DNA of 64,000 bases from an uncultured Alphaproteobacteria bacterium (GCA_902521325.1 CABYRE010000003.1:26887-90886); one strand, 5' to 3'; positions 7,560 to 17,509 are shown, numbered from the stretch's first letter. The notes: generated by a model not told the origin, from the letters alone. Translations and numbers: made by a program.

Positions 7560-10007
7560 TTATATTTTTGTAAAATTATTTTCAGGATCATGTAATGGAT
7601 TAAATTGAACAGACATAACATATTTATTTTTAGCAACCTCAACTTCAAAATTACTTCCATTTAATTTTTTTAAATCTATTTCTGAATCTATATATCCAAA
7701 AACCATATTTTTATTATAACAAAATGAATAATTACTAGAAGTTGTTTCTCCCACAATTTTATTTTTATAATAAATAGGTTCATCATGTAATAAGAGAGGA
7801 TTTCCTGGTGTAGATTTTTCTAAAACAAAATTTGTTAGTTGTTTCTTTTTAATTCTATTCTTTATTTTTAAAGCTTCTTTACCTATAAAATCTGTTTTTT
7901 TATTTAATTTAACAGTTAATTCTAATCCAGCTTCAAAAGGGTTTTCAGCTGGAGAAATATCATGACCCCAATGTAAATATCCTTTTTCCATTCTCATGAT
8001 ATCTAGTGCATGAGCACCAGCATGCGATAGGTTATATTTTTCTCCAACTTTAACTAACTCTAAATAAATTTCTCTAGATATATTTATAGGAACATAAATT
8101 TCCCAACCAAGTTCACCAACAAAAGATAATCTTTGGAAGATTAATTTGTTATTTTTCAATGATATTTCTTTAGCAGTTCCAAATTTAAACTTTTCGTTTG
8201 AAAAATGTTCTCCAAATATTTCACTTAGAATTTCTCTACTCTTAGGACCAAAAACACCAAAGCAAGCTAAACTTTCAGTGATATCAATTAAAGATGTGTT
8301 TTTACTTAAATTTTCTGAAATATGTTTTTTATCATGTTCTCTCACAGATGAACCCGTTACAATACGAAAATAATTAGTATCAATACAAGTAACTGTCAAA
8401 TCAGCAACAATGCCACCATTTGAATTAAGCATTTGCGTGTAAGTTGTATTACCGGGATAATTTTTAATATTATTACAGCATAATCGTTGAAGATCGTTGA
8501 AGGCAGTGTCTCCCTTAATTTCAAATTTTGCAAAGGCACTTAAGTCAAATAAACCAGCATTTTTTCTTGTGTTTATTGTTTCATACTTTGCTGCATCATA
8601 CCAATTTTGATAGCCATAACTATACTCATATTCTGGTTTCTTACCATTTAGAGCATACCACATCGGTCTTTCAAAACCGGCCACTTCACCAAAGCACGCT
8701 CCTTCTTTTTTCAAATCATTATGAAAAGGAAGTAGTTTAATATTTCTCGAAGATTTATGTTGTTTGTAAGGCCAGTGCATCGCATATAAATCTCCCAATG
8801 ACTCAGTAACTCTTTCAGTTATAAATTTTGTCTCAGAGTGAAATTTTTCAAATCTTGAAATATCTAAGGAGTAAAGATCATCATTAATCTCACCGTTCAT
8901 CATCCATTCTGCAGTTACTTTACCTGCACCACCAGCACTCTGAATACCAATACTATTAAATCCACAACAAACATAAAAGTTTTTTACTTCTGGTGTTTCT
9001 CCTAAAAGATAATTTGTATCTGGAGTAAAAGCTTCAGGACCGTTAAAGAATTTTCTTATACCTACATTTTCAAGGGCGGGTATTCTTTTCATAGCATTTT
9101 TTAAATGTGGTTCAAAATGATCAAAATCTTCAGGTAGTTCTCCAAAAGAAAAATCATTGGGCACTTTATACGTATCAGTAAATGCAGGTTTAGCTTTAGG
9201 CTCAAAAATTCCTACTAAAATTTTTCCAGCATCTTCTTTTAGATATAAGCAGTTATTGTAATCTCTAAGAACTGGAAGTGATTTAGAAATTTCTTTTAAT
9301 GGCTCACTTAATACATAGAAGTGTTCATTTGGATATAGCGGTATACTAACGTTAATATCATTTGCTATCTGCCTTGACCACATTCCAGATGCTAGAACTA
9401 TATACTCACATTTAATTTTTCCATGTTTTGTATCTACACCTTCTATTGATCCATTTTTAGTAAGGATTTTATTTACAGAACAATGTTCAAATATTTGAGC
9501 ACCATGAATTTTTGCCGATTTAGCAAGAACATTTGTTATACCAACAGGATCTGCTTGACCATCTTTTGGAATAAATATTCCACCAACAACATCATCAGTA
9601 TTTATAAGAGAATAAATATCCTTAATATGATTTTTTTCTAATTCATTAACTTCTATATTAAATCTTTGAGCAAAAGTAGCTTGCCTTTTTAATTCTTCTA
9701 ATCGATCATTAGTTGTTGCAATAGTTAAAGAGCCGTTTTGCTTTAAACCTGTTGCCAATCCTGTTTCTTTTTCAAGGTCTTTATATAAATTTAAAGAATA
9801 ATTTCTAAGTTTTGTAATGGTTGCTGATGCACCAATCTGACCAATCAGTCCTGCTGCATGCCAAGTAGTTCCAGAAGTTAATTGATCCCTTTCTAGCAAG
9901 ATCACATCTTTCCATCCAAATTTTGCTAAATGATAAGCTACAGAACATCCAGCTATACCACCACCTATTACAACTACTTTAGCAGAAGTGGGAATTTTAT
10001 TACTCAT
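7560..10007 (-). CDS. FAD-dependent demethylating oxidoreductase with GcvT domain (DMGDH/sarcosine dehydrogenase family)
   Basis: 815 residues in the usual two-part layout. The N-terminal DAO domain (about 9-375) has a dinucleotide-binding VVIGGGIAGCSVAYHLAKFG and the SGTTWHAAGLIGQIG segment that positions FAD. An FAO-type linker (about 376-430) leads into an aminomethyltransferase/GcvT folate domain (about 440-810; DLSAFAKFEIKG, CFGVFGPKSREIL, SHAGAHALDIMRMEKGYLHW). The family oxidises dimethylglycine, sarcosine or related N-methyl compounds and passes formaldehyde to tetrahydrofolate. This fits use of glycine betaine or other methylated osmolytes common in marine alphaproteobacteria. The precise substrate cannot be told. 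Confidence 0.93.
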   Translation of the reverse strand: MSNKIPTSAKVVVIGGGIAGCSVAYHLAKFGWKDVILLERDQLTSGTTWHAAGLIGQIGASATITKLRNYSLNLYKDLEKETGLATGLKQNGSLTIATTNDRLEELKRQATFAQRFNIEVNELEKNHIKDIYSLINTDDVVGGIFIPKDGQADPVGITNVLAKSAKIHGAQIFEHCSVNKILTKNGSIEGVDTKHGKIKCEYIVLASGMWSRQIANDINVSIPLYPNEHFYVLSEPLKEISKSLPVLRDYNNCLYLKEDAGKILVGIFEPKAKPAFTDTYKVPNDFSFGELPEDFDHFEPHLKNAMKRIPALENVGIRKFFNGPEAFTPDTNYLLGETPEVKNFYVCCGFNSIGIQSAGGAGKVTAEWMMNGEINDDLYSLDISRFEKFHSETKFITERVTESLGDLYAMHWPYKQHKSSRNIKLLPFHNDLKKEGACFGEVAGFERPMWYALNGKKPEYEYSYGYQNWYDAAKYETINTRKNAGLFDLSAFAKFEIKGDTAFNDLQRLCCNNIKNYPGNTTYTQMLNSNGGIVADLTVTCIDTNYFRIVTGSSVREHDKKHISENLSKNTSLIDITESLACFGVFGPKSREILSEIFGEHFSNEKFKFGTAKEISLKNNKLIFQRLSFVGELGWEIYVPINISREIYLELVKVGEKYNLSHAGAHALDIMRMEKGYLHWGHDISPAENPFEAGLELTVKLNKKTDFIGKEALKIKNRIKKKQLTNFVLEKSTPGNPLLLHDEPIYYKNKIVGETTSSNYSFCYNKNMVFGYIDSEIDLKKLNGSNFEVEVAKNKYVMSVQFNPLHDPENNFTKI

Positions 10008-10015
10008 TTGTAATA

Positions 10016-11020
10016 TTATAGATAAAGATTTTCAGTATGAGTTTCAAAATAAAAATCTAGATCTTCTATATTTATTTCATCTATTTTTGATGGCTCCCAA
10101 AGAGGATTATGATCTTTTGAGATTAGTACAGAATTTACTCCATTATCAAAGTCACTACGGTACACTACTTTTTGACTTAATTGAAATTCAGTTTCTAAAC
10201 ATTCTTTTAATGATTTACCTTTTGCATCATCTATAAGTTTAGTACTTATCGCAAGACTCATTGGACATTTAACAAAAAGAATATCTAAAATTTTTTTTGA
10301 AAACTCTGAGTTATGACTTTTTAAATTTGATATGATTGTTTGAATATTTCCATTGAATAGTTCATTTATTAAATTCATATTTTTAATTAGATATGTATCA
10401 TTTTTTACCTCAAAATTATCGTGTGAAATTTCTCCTCTTGTAATAAATGTTTCTTTAACATCTTCTATTTTTTTACTTTTAAAGTAGTGAGTTGCTAATC
10501 CAAAAAAAATTAATTCATTTAAGCCTAAAACCTCACCCATTAAACCAATATACTTACCAAGGTTACCTGGAAGATTTGATAAAAAATAACTTCCACCAAC
10601 ATCTGGAAAAAAACCAATGGCAGACTCTGGCATTGCAAATTTTGAATTGTCTGTTGCCAATCTGTGATCACCATAGATTGATAAACCAACCCCGCCTCCC
10701 ATCACTACACCATTCCAAACTGAAAGAAATTCTTTACTAAATTGGCTTATTAAATAATTAAGTTTATACTCAATTTTAAAAAAATCATGTTTTAAAGAGT
10801 TTTCTTTTCCAGCAAGAACAAGTGATTTTACATCACCTCCTGCACAAAAATTTTTACCTTCTCCAACTAACAATACCCTTAAGATATTATCTTTTTCTTC
10901 CCATTCTAATAATTTGTCATGGAATTTTTTTGCCATTTCTAAATTGAGAGCGTTTAAAGCTTTAGGACGATTTAGTTTAATGACTCCAGTTTGGTTAGTT
11001 TCTGAAAATACAATATCCAT
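10016..11020 (-). CDS. 3-hydroxyisobutyryl-CoA hydrolase (enoyl-CoA hydratase/isomerase family)
   Basis: 334 residues, longer than a plain crotonase (about 260) and matching the HIBCH type. The oxyanion-hole segments are NFCAGGDVKSL (about 57-67) and WNGVVMGGGVGLS; the catalytic-site region MPESAIGFFPDVGGSYFLS includes E132 and D140, the diagnostic HIBCH pattern. The enzyme hydrolyses 3-hydroxyisobutyryl-CoA in valine catabolism and may also act on 3-hydroxypropionyl-CoA. Its ATG overlaps the uvrB stop codon by one base (TAATG), so the two are almost certainly co-translated. Confidence 0.9.
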   Translation of the reverse strand: MDIVFSETNQTGVIKLNRPKALNALNLEMAKKFHDKLLEWEEKDNILRVLLVGEGKNFCAGGDVKSLVLAGKENSLKHDFFKIEYKLNYLISQFSKEFLSVWNGVVMGGGVGLSIYGDHRLATDNSKFAMPESAIGFFPDVGGSYFLSNLPGNLGKYIGLMGEVLGLNELIFFGLATHYFKSKKIEDVKETFITRGEISHDNFEVKNDTYLIKNMNLINELFNGNIQTIISNLKSHNSEFSKKILDILFVKCPMSLAISTKLIDDAKGKSLKECLETEFQLSQKVVYRSDFDNGVNSVLISKDHNPLWEPSKIDEINIEDLDFYFETHTENLYL

Positions 11021-13074
11021 TAATTCTTTTTAAACTGTAAAACTTTATTAGAAAGACCCACTTCTTTTGCCTTTAATCTATTGATTTCATCTCGTAATCT
11101 TGCTGCATCTTCAAATTCAAGTTTTGAAGCAAATTCATTCATTTTTTTCTCTAAATTTTTAATATGTCTATTTAGATCTTTTCCAACTAATTCTTTAGCA
11201 TTATCAATTTCAACAGTAACATGATCTTGTTCAGCAGTATTCTCAATTATTTCTTGAATATTCTTTTTTATACTAACAGGTGTTATCTTATTAATTTCAT
11301 TATATTCAAGTTGTTTAGATCTTCTTCTATCTGTTTCTTCCATTGCTTCTTTCATGCTAGTAGTTATATTATCAGCATACATTAAGACTTTACTTTCAAC
11401 GTTTCTGGCAGCTCTTCCTATAGTCTGTATTAAGCTAGTTCTGGAACGAAGGTAGCCTTCTTTATCAGCATCTAAAATTGCCATTAAAGCACATTCGGGA
11501 ATGTCTAAACCTTCTCTAAGAAGATTAATCCCAACTAGTATATTAAAAACTCCAAGCCTTAGGTCTCTGATTATTTCTATTCTTTCTAATGTATCAATGT
11601 CTGAATGAAGATATCGTACTTTTAGTCCTTCTTCATTAATATATTCTGTCAGATCCTCGGCCATTTTTTTAGTTAGTGTAGTTATGAGAACTCGATGACC
11701 TTTATCAATCGTTTTTTTACATTCATCAATTAAATTATCAATTTGATGTTTAGTAGGCCTTATTTCAATTGGTGGATCAATCAAACCTGTAGGCCTAATT
11801 ACTTGCTCAACAAAGGTTCCACCTGTCTTTTCAAGTTCATAATCACCTGGGGTTGCGCTTACAAATATAGTTTGAGGTCGCATTGCATCCCATTCCTCTC
11901 TTTTTAAAGGTCTATTATCAACACAACTTGGTAGTCTAAAACCATATTGAGCTAAAGTAGATTTTCTTGAAAAATCTCCTTTATACATTCCAGCTATTTG
12001 ACCACACGTCTGATGGCTTTCATCTATAAACAATAAAGAGTCTTCCGGTATATATTCATAAAGTGTAGGAGGAGGCTCACCAGGCTTTCTTCCTGATAAA
12101 TATCTAGAATAATTTTCAATACCATTACAACTTCCAGTAGTTTCCATCATTTCTAAGTCAAATGTAGTTCTCTCATCTAATCTTTGTCTTTCTAAGTATT
12201 TTTTTTCTTTTTCAAAAATCTCTAATTGATTTTTTAGATCATTTTTAATCATGGTAATTGCTTTTTTTATAGTTGGCTTAGGGGTCACATAATGAGAGTT
12301 TGCAAAGATTCTTATTTGTTCAAGTTCCCCAAGCTTCTCTCCTGTAAGTGGGTCCACTTGGGTTATACTCTCTATATCATCTCCAAACATTGATATTTTC
12401 CAAGAAATATCTTCATAGTGAGAAGGGAAAATTTCTAAAATGTCTCCCTTAGCCCTAAAGCTACCTCTTCTAAAGTCCATGTCACGACGTTTGTATAAAA
12501 GTTCTACCAACTTTCTGATAATTATTTCTCTGCTTATTGATTGATTTTTGTCTAAAGTAAAAGACATTGAAGAATAAGCATCAACTGAACCAATACCATA
12601 AATACAAGAAACTGAAGCTACTATAATTGTGTCTCTTCTTTCCACTAGAGATCTTGTTGCTGAATGTCTTAAGCGATCAATTTGTTCATTTATTGATGAT
12701 TCTTTTTCAATATATGTATCAGATCTTGGAACATATGCTTCAGGTGTATAATAATCGTAATAACTAACAAAGTATTCGACGGCATTATTTGGAAATAAAT
12801 TTTTCATCTCCCCATAAAGCTGTGCTGCTAATGTTTTATTTGGGGCCATTATTAAAGTTGGTTTTTGAACTTTTTCAATTACTTTAGCCATAGTAAAAGT
12901 TTTACCTGATCCAGTGACACCTAATAGAACTTGTTCTTGCTCTCCTTCATTTAGACTTTTAACAATACTTTTAATTGCTTCAGGCTGGTCACCACTTGGG
13001 TTAAAATCACTTACAATTTTAAAAGGTGTTGTGATTTCTGAAGGGGAATGATGTTTTTTTTCTGCTTTATTCAT
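11020..13074 (-). CDS. uvrB: Excinuclease ABC subunit B
   Basis: 684 residues from the preferred ATG at 13074. The order is Walker A (GVTGSGKTFTMAKV), the damage-probing beta-hairpin (YYDYYTPEAYVP), motif DESHQT, helicase motifs SATPGDYE, LVGINLLREGLDIPE and QTIGRAARN, and a C-terminal UVR domain (LEFEDAARLRDEI) that contacts UvrC. It verifies DNA damage in nucleotide excision repair. A TTG three codons upstream (13083) is also possible, but the ATG forms an 8-bp ATGAATAA overlap with the upstream gene's stop, a typical coupling junction. uvrB sitting between amino-acid catabolism genes is unusual. Confidence 0.98.
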   Translation of the reverse strand: MNKAEKKHHSPSEITTPFKIVSDFNPSGDQPEAIKSIVKSLNEGEQEQVLLGVTGSGKTFTMAKVIEKVQKPTLIMAPNKTLAAQLYGEMKNLFPNNAVEYFVSYYDYYTPEAYVPRSDTYIEKESSINEQIDRLRHSATRSLVERRDTIIVASVSCIYGIGSVDAYSSMSFTLDKNQSISREIIIRKLVELLYKRRDMDFRRGSFRAKGDILEIFPSHYEDISWKISMFGDDIESITQVDPLTGEKLGELEQIRIFANSHYVTPKPTIKKAITMIKNDLKNQLEIFEKEKKYLERQRLDERTTFDLEMMETTGSCNGIENYSRYLSGRKPGEPPPTLYEYIPEDSLLFIDESHQTCGQIAGMYKGDFSRKSTLAQYGFRLPSCVDNRPLKREEWDAMRPQTIFVSATPGDYELEKTGGTFVEQVIRPTGLIDPPIEIRPTKHQIDNLIDECKKTIDKGHRVLITTLTKKMAEDLTEYINEEGLKVRYLHSDIDTLERIEIIRDLRLGVFNILVGINLLREGLDIPECALMAILDADKEGYLRSRTSLIQTIGRAARNVESKVLMYADNITTSMKEAMEETDRRRSKQLEYNEINKITPVSIKKNIQEIIENTAEQDHVTVEIDNAKELVGKDLNRHIKNLEKKMNEFASKLEFEDAARLRDEINRLKAKEVGLSNKVLQFKKN

Positions 13075-14296
13075 TAATACCAATATAATTATTTAAATAA
13101 TTGTACTTTTCTAAAAAACTACCATCAGCTGTTATGGTTCCATTTAATATTCTACCATCATCTTCTTTTAATAAATAAGGAAGAACTTCATTTATTATTC
13201 CTTCACTAAATTCAGTACTTGAATCCCGTGGTAATTCAGATGGTAAATTATCAACTGCCATTATAGCAATACCATCATTATTTTGTTCTATTTCCTTTAA
13301 ATTTTTTCTATCGATCCAATAATTTGGACTATCAATTGTTGTTGATCTAATTGTAGTTGGTACAGAACCATCAATATCACAAGTAATATCTCCAACAATA
13401 TTTAAATTTAATAAATCTTTTATATCTTCATGCTCAAATATTTTTGGAGAAGATGGATCCCAATAATGAGCACTTATAAATATATTAGTTTCTTTTAAAT
13501 ATCGTAATGCAGAGCTGGAATACTCTCTTGGATTTTTAATAAAATGCTCAAGGTTAAAATCATTGGAAGAATTATCAATGATATAATCTTTAGTTTCTAA
13601 ATTACAAAAAATAGGTTCATCAAATTTTTTATCTAAAAAATCTTTTTTTGACACTTCTTTAATATTTGTTTGATTTAAAAGTTCAATTACTCCTTTTGCA
13701 ACTCTTCCATCCCCAGTAACTAGAATTTTAGTCTTAGGAAAATATAAATTTTTTAAATTTAATACTAGTCTTTTGTAATCATTTATTTTATAAGCACTAG
13801 CAAGAGATTGTTTCCCAAGTCTTTTAAGAAATAAATTTAAAGTATTATAACAGCCAACAATACCTGCAAATCTTCCAAAACCTAAACATCTATTACTTTT
13901 TTTATCTCTAATATTTTCATAATCAATTAACTTCACTTTTTTATTTAATATCGATAATAGTAATTGTTCCTTTTTTTCTTCAATATTTTTCTGATCTTTA
14001 CTAATTTTGAAGGTGTGAGAAAAAAAAAGATATGTTTTATTATTCATTAAAAAATTTGGATCAATTTCTTTAATCCCAAATATTATTGAGCATTTTTGTA
14101 AATCTTCACTAATTTTAGCACCAGATAATTCATATTCTTTATCAGAAAAACATCTATTATCTGAAGGCTGAATAATGAAATTAATATTCGGATTACTTTC
14201 TTTATATTTTTTAATATGTTCTGGGACTATAGGAGTTCTATTTTCATCATTTCTAGACTCTCTAATAATACCAATATTACTTAATTGATTATCCAT
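13067..14296 (-). CDS. Lysine-2-oxoglutarate reductase / saccharopine dehydrogenase (lysine side)
   Basis: 409 residues. The N-terminal half resembles alanine dehydrogenase/transhydrogenase N domains (IGIIRESRNDENRTPIVPEH), followed by a Rossmann core (TKILVTGDGRVAKGVIELL) and a C-terminal stretch with DITCDIDGSVPTTIRSTT, the combination seen in LYS1-like saccharopine dehydrogenases and in the LKR half of the bifunctional LKR/SDH of plants and animals. The reaction joins lysine and 2-oxoglutarate to saccharopine, or the reverse. Because the partner gene upstream is the glutamate-forming saccharopine dehydrogenase and no lysine-biosynthetic alpha-aminoadipate genes are present, catabolic direction is more likely. 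It overlaps both neighbours by 8 bp. Confidence 0.85.
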   Translation of the reverse strand: MDNQLSNIGIIRESRNDENRTPIVPEHIKKYKESNPNINFIIQPSDNRCFSDKEYELSGAKISEDLQKCSIIFGIKEIDPNFLMNNKTYLFFSHTFKISKDQKNIEEKKEQLLLSILNKKVKLIDYENIRDKKSNRCLGFGRFAGIVGCYNTLNLFLKRLGKQSLASAYKINDYKRLVLNLKNLYFPKTKILVTGDGRVAKGVIELLNQTNIKEVSKKDFLDKKFDEPIFCNLETKDYIIDNSSNDFNLEHFIKNPREYSSSALRYLKETNIFISAHYWDPSSPKIFEHEDIKDLLNLNIVGDITCDIDGSVPTTIRSTTIDSPNYWIDRKNLKEIEQNNDGIAIMAVDNLPSELPRDSSTEFSEGIINEVLPYLLKEDDGRILNGTITADGSFLEKYNYLNNYIGINE

Positions 14297-15416
14297 TCTC
14301 TTGTTGGATATTAATTTTATAATCTTTTAAAATTTTAAAAAAATACATTATGTCTTCTGTTTTATGTGGCGCAGTTTTAACACCAGACTCAATTTTATTA
14401 TCCATAATTAAATCAATCGCAGCTGATAAAGTAATTGATACAAGTTTGCCCATGGCAGTACTTTCACCACTTCCTTTTTCATCTAGAAAATAAGCACTAT
14501 CAAAAATTTTATTATTATTTTCAAAAGCCTTAAGTTTTACAGAAAGTACAACGCGATCTTCTTCCTCCGGTAAATATTTATTATCTTTTAATAATTCTTC
14601 ACTTTTTTTATTGATTTCAGTTTCTATATTACTCGATCTATTTTCAAGCATTGAAAATATATCTTGCCATGCTTCTTTCCAACCATCTAGTCGTAAGGTT
14701 CCTCTTACGAATTCTTTGACTTCCCATTTCCCATCAAACAAGTATTCACTTACATATGGTGTTGAATCTCTGTTTGGATAAGCTTCAAAATTTTCACCAG
14801 ATATTGAATAAGAACTAATAGATTTGTAAGGAGTTACAGTATTTATTTTACCTTTTGTTATATATTTTGCATCATTGTTTAAGGCTTTAATTACTCCAGC
14901 TGGAGACCAACTAAATTTATATTTGAAATCATTTGGAATTGCTGGAAAGCCCCCACAATATGATTCATAAACTACTTCTGTTTTTTCAGTCGAAATTTTT
15001 TTAAGATCACTGACAAGTAAATGAGAAAAAAAATGATCGATACCTGGATCTAAACCAACCTCATTGATAAATACTAAATTTTCTTTTTTTACATCTGAAT
15101 TTAGCATATTTATTTCTGGATTAAGGTAACTAGTAGATGCAAAATGACATTTATGTTTTAAACAAAGTTCAGCTATCTCTAAATGCTTGTTTGCTGGTAG
15201 TTGAGAAATAACAATATCACCTTGATTTGTTTCGTTGAATAATAAATCAATATCAAACTCTTTTGCATTGACATTGTTTTTATCTACATGATCAATACTC
15301 TTTATAGCCTTATCTAATGTTCTATTCCATACTGTAAAATTATCTAAATTTTTAGCTAATCTTCTAATCCCTGGTATAGAAGATAGTCCTGTTCCTATCC
15401 AATGTACATGTTTCAT
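14289..15416 (-). CDS. Saccharopine dehydrogenase (glutamate-forming)
   Basis: 375 residues. The N-terminal NAD(P)-binding segment is HWIGTGLSSIPGIRRLAKNL; GDIVISQLPANKHLEIAELC, FINEVGLDPGIDHFFSH and the substrate-binding YESYCGGFPAIPNDFKYKFS match the Sacchrp_dh/LYS9-like family. It oxidises saccharopine to 2-aminoadipate-6-semialdehyde and glutamate. Together with the downstream gene it forms a split version of the eukaryotic bifunctional lysine-degrading enzyme. It is the first gene of the minus-strand run reaching to 5733, transcribed away from the TSUP gene across a 65-bp divergent spacer. Confidence 0.88.
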   Translation of the reverse strand: MKHVHWIGTGLSSIPGIRRLAKNLDNFTVWNRTLDKAIKSIDHVDKNNVNAKEFDIDLLFNETNQGDIVISQLPANKHLEIAELCLKHKCHFASTSYLNPEINMLNSDVKKENLVFINEVGLDPGIDHFFSHLLVSDLKKISTEKTEVVYESYCGGFPAIPNDFKYKFSWSPAGVIKALNNDAKYITKGKINTVTPYKSISSYSISGENFEAYPNRDSTPYVSEYLFDGKWEVKEFVRGTLRLDGWKEAWQDIFSMLENRSSNIETEINKKSEELLKDNKYLPEEEDRVVLSVKLKAFENNNKIFDSAYFLDEKGSGESTAMGKLVSITLSAAIDLIMDNKIESGVKTAPHKTEDIMYFFKILKDYKINIQQENG

Positions 15417-15440
15417 AGTCTTATTTACTTTTATATTAAA

Positions 15441-15469
15441 TTGTTTACTACATTAATGAAACTTAAAAT
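15441..15469 (+). promoter_or_regulatory. Candidate sigma-70 promoter for the TSUP gene
   Basis: TTGTTT (15441-15446) and TAAAAT (15464-15469) are separated by exactly 17 bp in the 65-bp divergent spacer. The predicted start of transcription, about 7 bp past the -10, falls around 15476, only about six bases before the TTG start codon, so the mRNA would be nearly leaderless. The 11-base string TAAAATACGGT recurs upstream of argJ. Confidence 0.4.
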
Positions 15470-15481
15470 ACGGTAATTTAT

Positions 15482-16291
15482 TTGACTTCAATAGTTTTTA
15501 TTTTTTTATTAACAGGTCTAGTCTCTGGTTTTATTGCAGGATTATTAGGAGTTGGAGGTGGAATAATAATTGTACCTGTAACTTACTTTATTTTACTTAA
15601 TCTTGGTTACAGCTCTGAAATTGTCATGCATGTTGCTGTAGCATCTTCTCTTGGTGTAATTTGTTTTACTTCAATTTCTTCTATAAGATCGCATATTAAG
15701 CTTAAAAATACAAATTTGATAATTGTAAAAAAATGGGCGATAGGAATAATAATAGGATCAGTTGTAGGTTCAATTGCAGCAAGTTCTATTTCAGGACAGA
15801 GTTTAGTAATTCTTTTTGTAATTCTAGCATTTTTGATTTCATTAAATATGCTGTTTCAACAAAGCCCAATAATTGTAAGTAACGATATACCCTCATCAAA
15901 TGTTATTAATTTTGCGATAAGCTCTTCTATTGGTTTTTTATCCGCAACAATTGGTATAGGTGGTGGCAGTTTTAGTGTTCCAACTTTAACAATGTTTTCA
16001 AAAAAAATTCATGAAGCAGTTGGTACCTCTGCTGTTTTTGGTTTTTTAATTGCCTTTCCAGGAACACTAACATTTATATATACTGGGTCAAATATTAATG
16101 AACTTCCCACTTATTCTCTTGGTTACGTAAATATTATAATAGTTTTTTTTATATCGATAACTAGTATATTTACTGCTGGAATTGGTGCAAAAGTTTCATC
16201 AAATATAGATAAGTTAATATTAAGAAAGATTTTTGCTATTTTTTTGTTGTTAACTTGTGCTAGTCTAATTATTGAACATTTTATAATTTAA
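15482..16291 (+). CDS. TSUP (TauE/SafE) family permease
   Basis: 269 residues with about eight hydrophobic helices arranged as two repeats. Both repeats carry the family's glycine-rich hairpin: FIAGLLGVGGGIIIVPVTYF near residue 17 and ATIGIGGGSFSVPTLTMF near residue 160. TSUP proteins move sulfite, sulfoacetate, taurine-derived or other organic anions. The start is TTG at 15482; no better start is visible and the first helix begins at once. The aspartate aminotransferase gene starts at the very next base after the stop, so the two are likely co-transcribed. Confidence 0.9.
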   Translation: MTSIVFIFLLTGLVSGFIAGLLGVGGGIIIVPVTYFILLNLGYSSEIVMHVAVASSLGVICFTSISSIRSHIKLKNTNLIIVKKWAIGIIIGSVVGSIAASSISGQSLVILFVILAFLISLNMLFQQSPIIVSNDIPSSNVINFAISSSIGFLSATIGIGGGSFSVPTLTMFSKKIHEAVGTSAVFGFLIAFPGTLTFIYTGSNINELPTYSLGYVNIIIVFFISITSIFTAGIGAKVSSNIDKLILRKIFAIFLLLTCASLIIEHFII

Positions 16292-17494
16292 ATGAATTTT
16301 GTTGCAGATAGACTTAGTAAAATAAAACCTTCAATGACTGTAGGTATAAATATCAAAGCAAAGGCTTTGAAGGATGAGGGTAAAGATGTAATTGTCCTAG
16401 CAGCAGGTGAGCCAGATTTTAACACACCAAAAAATATAAGAGATGCAGCTAGTAAAGCGATGGAAGAGGGTAAAACTAAATATGTACCAGGTAAAGGTAC
16501 ACCAGAATTACAAAAAGCAATTCAGAAAAAATTTAGAGAAGATAATAATATAGATTATCAATTAGATGAAATCATATGTGGTGTCGGAGGTAAACACATA
16601 ATCTATAATGCTATGATGGCAACAATTAATCCAGGAGATGAGGTCATTATAACAGCTCCTTTTTGGGTTAGTTATCCCGATATTGTTTTATTAGCAGAAG
16701 GGAAGCCTGTGATAGTTGAGTGTCCTCAATCACAGAAATTTAAAATTACACCCGAACAATTAGAAAAAAATATAAACTCTAAAACAAAATGGTTAATGTT
16801 AAATAGTCCCAGTAATCCAACAGGCTCAGTTTATTCAAAAAAAGAGTTAGAAGACTTAGCACTTATCTTAAAAAAATATCCTAATGTTCTTATAATGTGC
16901 GATGATATATATGAAAAAATTGTTTACGATGGAGTAGAATTTCATACTCTTGCTTCTATTGAACCGTCACTGAAAGACAGATGTTTGACACTAAACGGTG
17001 TTTCAAAATCATATTGCATGACCGGATGGAGACTTGGATATTGTGGAGCTCCAAGAGAGATTATTGCTGCTATGAACAAAATACAATCACAAAGTACAAC
17101 ATCAACTTCTTCAATTACAATGGCTGCTGCAGTTGAAGCAATAAGTGGTCCACAGGATTTTATAAACGATCATAATAAAAAATTTTTAATACGCAGAGAT
17201 CTGGTATTGAATAAATTAAATGATATTGACGGAATTACATGTCAAGTACCAGAAGGAGCTTTTTACGTTTATCCAAATTGCGAGGGTATAATTGGAAAAA
17301 AGACACCGAATGGAACACATCTCTCCAATGATGAAGATTTCATGACATATCTTTTAGAAGATCAAGGTGTAGCAGGAGTTCATGGTGCAGCATTTGGGTT
17401 ATCGCCTTATTTTAGATTATCTTATGCAACTAGTGATGCAATTCTAGAAGATGCCTGCAACAGAATAAAAGAAGCTTGCAATAAGCTTACTTAA
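16292..17494 (+). CDS. aspC: Aspartate aminotransferase (class I PLP enzyme)
   Basis: 400 residues, typical for the alphaproteobacterial AspAT Ib subgroup. Visible elements: GEPDFNTP, the LNSPSNPTG loop, the PLP-phenol contact Asp in MCDDIYEKIVYDG, and the Schiff-base lysine K239 in NGVSKSYCMTGWRLGY. The enzyme interconverts aspartate/2-oxoglutarate with oxaloacetate/glutamate; some members also act on prephenate. The gene follows the TSUP permease without a gap and converges with pyruvate kinase through an 8-bp TTACTTAA overlap. Confidence 0.95.
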   Translation: MNFVADRLSKIKPSMTVGINIKAKALKDEGKDVIVLAAGEPDFNTPKNIRDAASKAMEEGKTKYVPGKGTPELQKAIQKKFREDNNIDYQLDEIICGVGGKHIIYNAMMATINPGDEVIITAPFWVSYPDIVLLAEGKPVIVECPQSQKFKITPEQLEKNINSKTKWLMLNSPSNPTGSVYSKKELEDLALILKKYPNVLIMCDDIYEKIVYDGVEFHTLASIEPSLKDRCLTLNGVSKSYCMTGWRLGYCGAPREIIAAMNKIQSQSTTSTSSITMAAAVEAISGPQDFINDHNKKFLIRRDLVLNKLNDIDGITCQVPEGAFYVYPNCEGIIGKKTPNGTHLSNDEDFMTYLLEDQGVAGVHGAAFGLSPYFRLSYATSDAILEDACNRIKEACNKLT

Positions 17495-17509
17495 GATCTT
17501 TATTAGCAA
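17476..17509. terminator. Imperfect hairpin at the aspC/pyk tail-to-tail junction
   Basis: TTGC-AATAA-G (17476 onward) can pair with C-TTATT-GCAA (ending 17509) as about 10 bp interrupted by two single-base bulges, around a 12-base loop that contains the shared stop-codon overlap. There is no strong T tract on either side, so a bidirectional terminator role is only a possibility. Confidence 0.25.
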
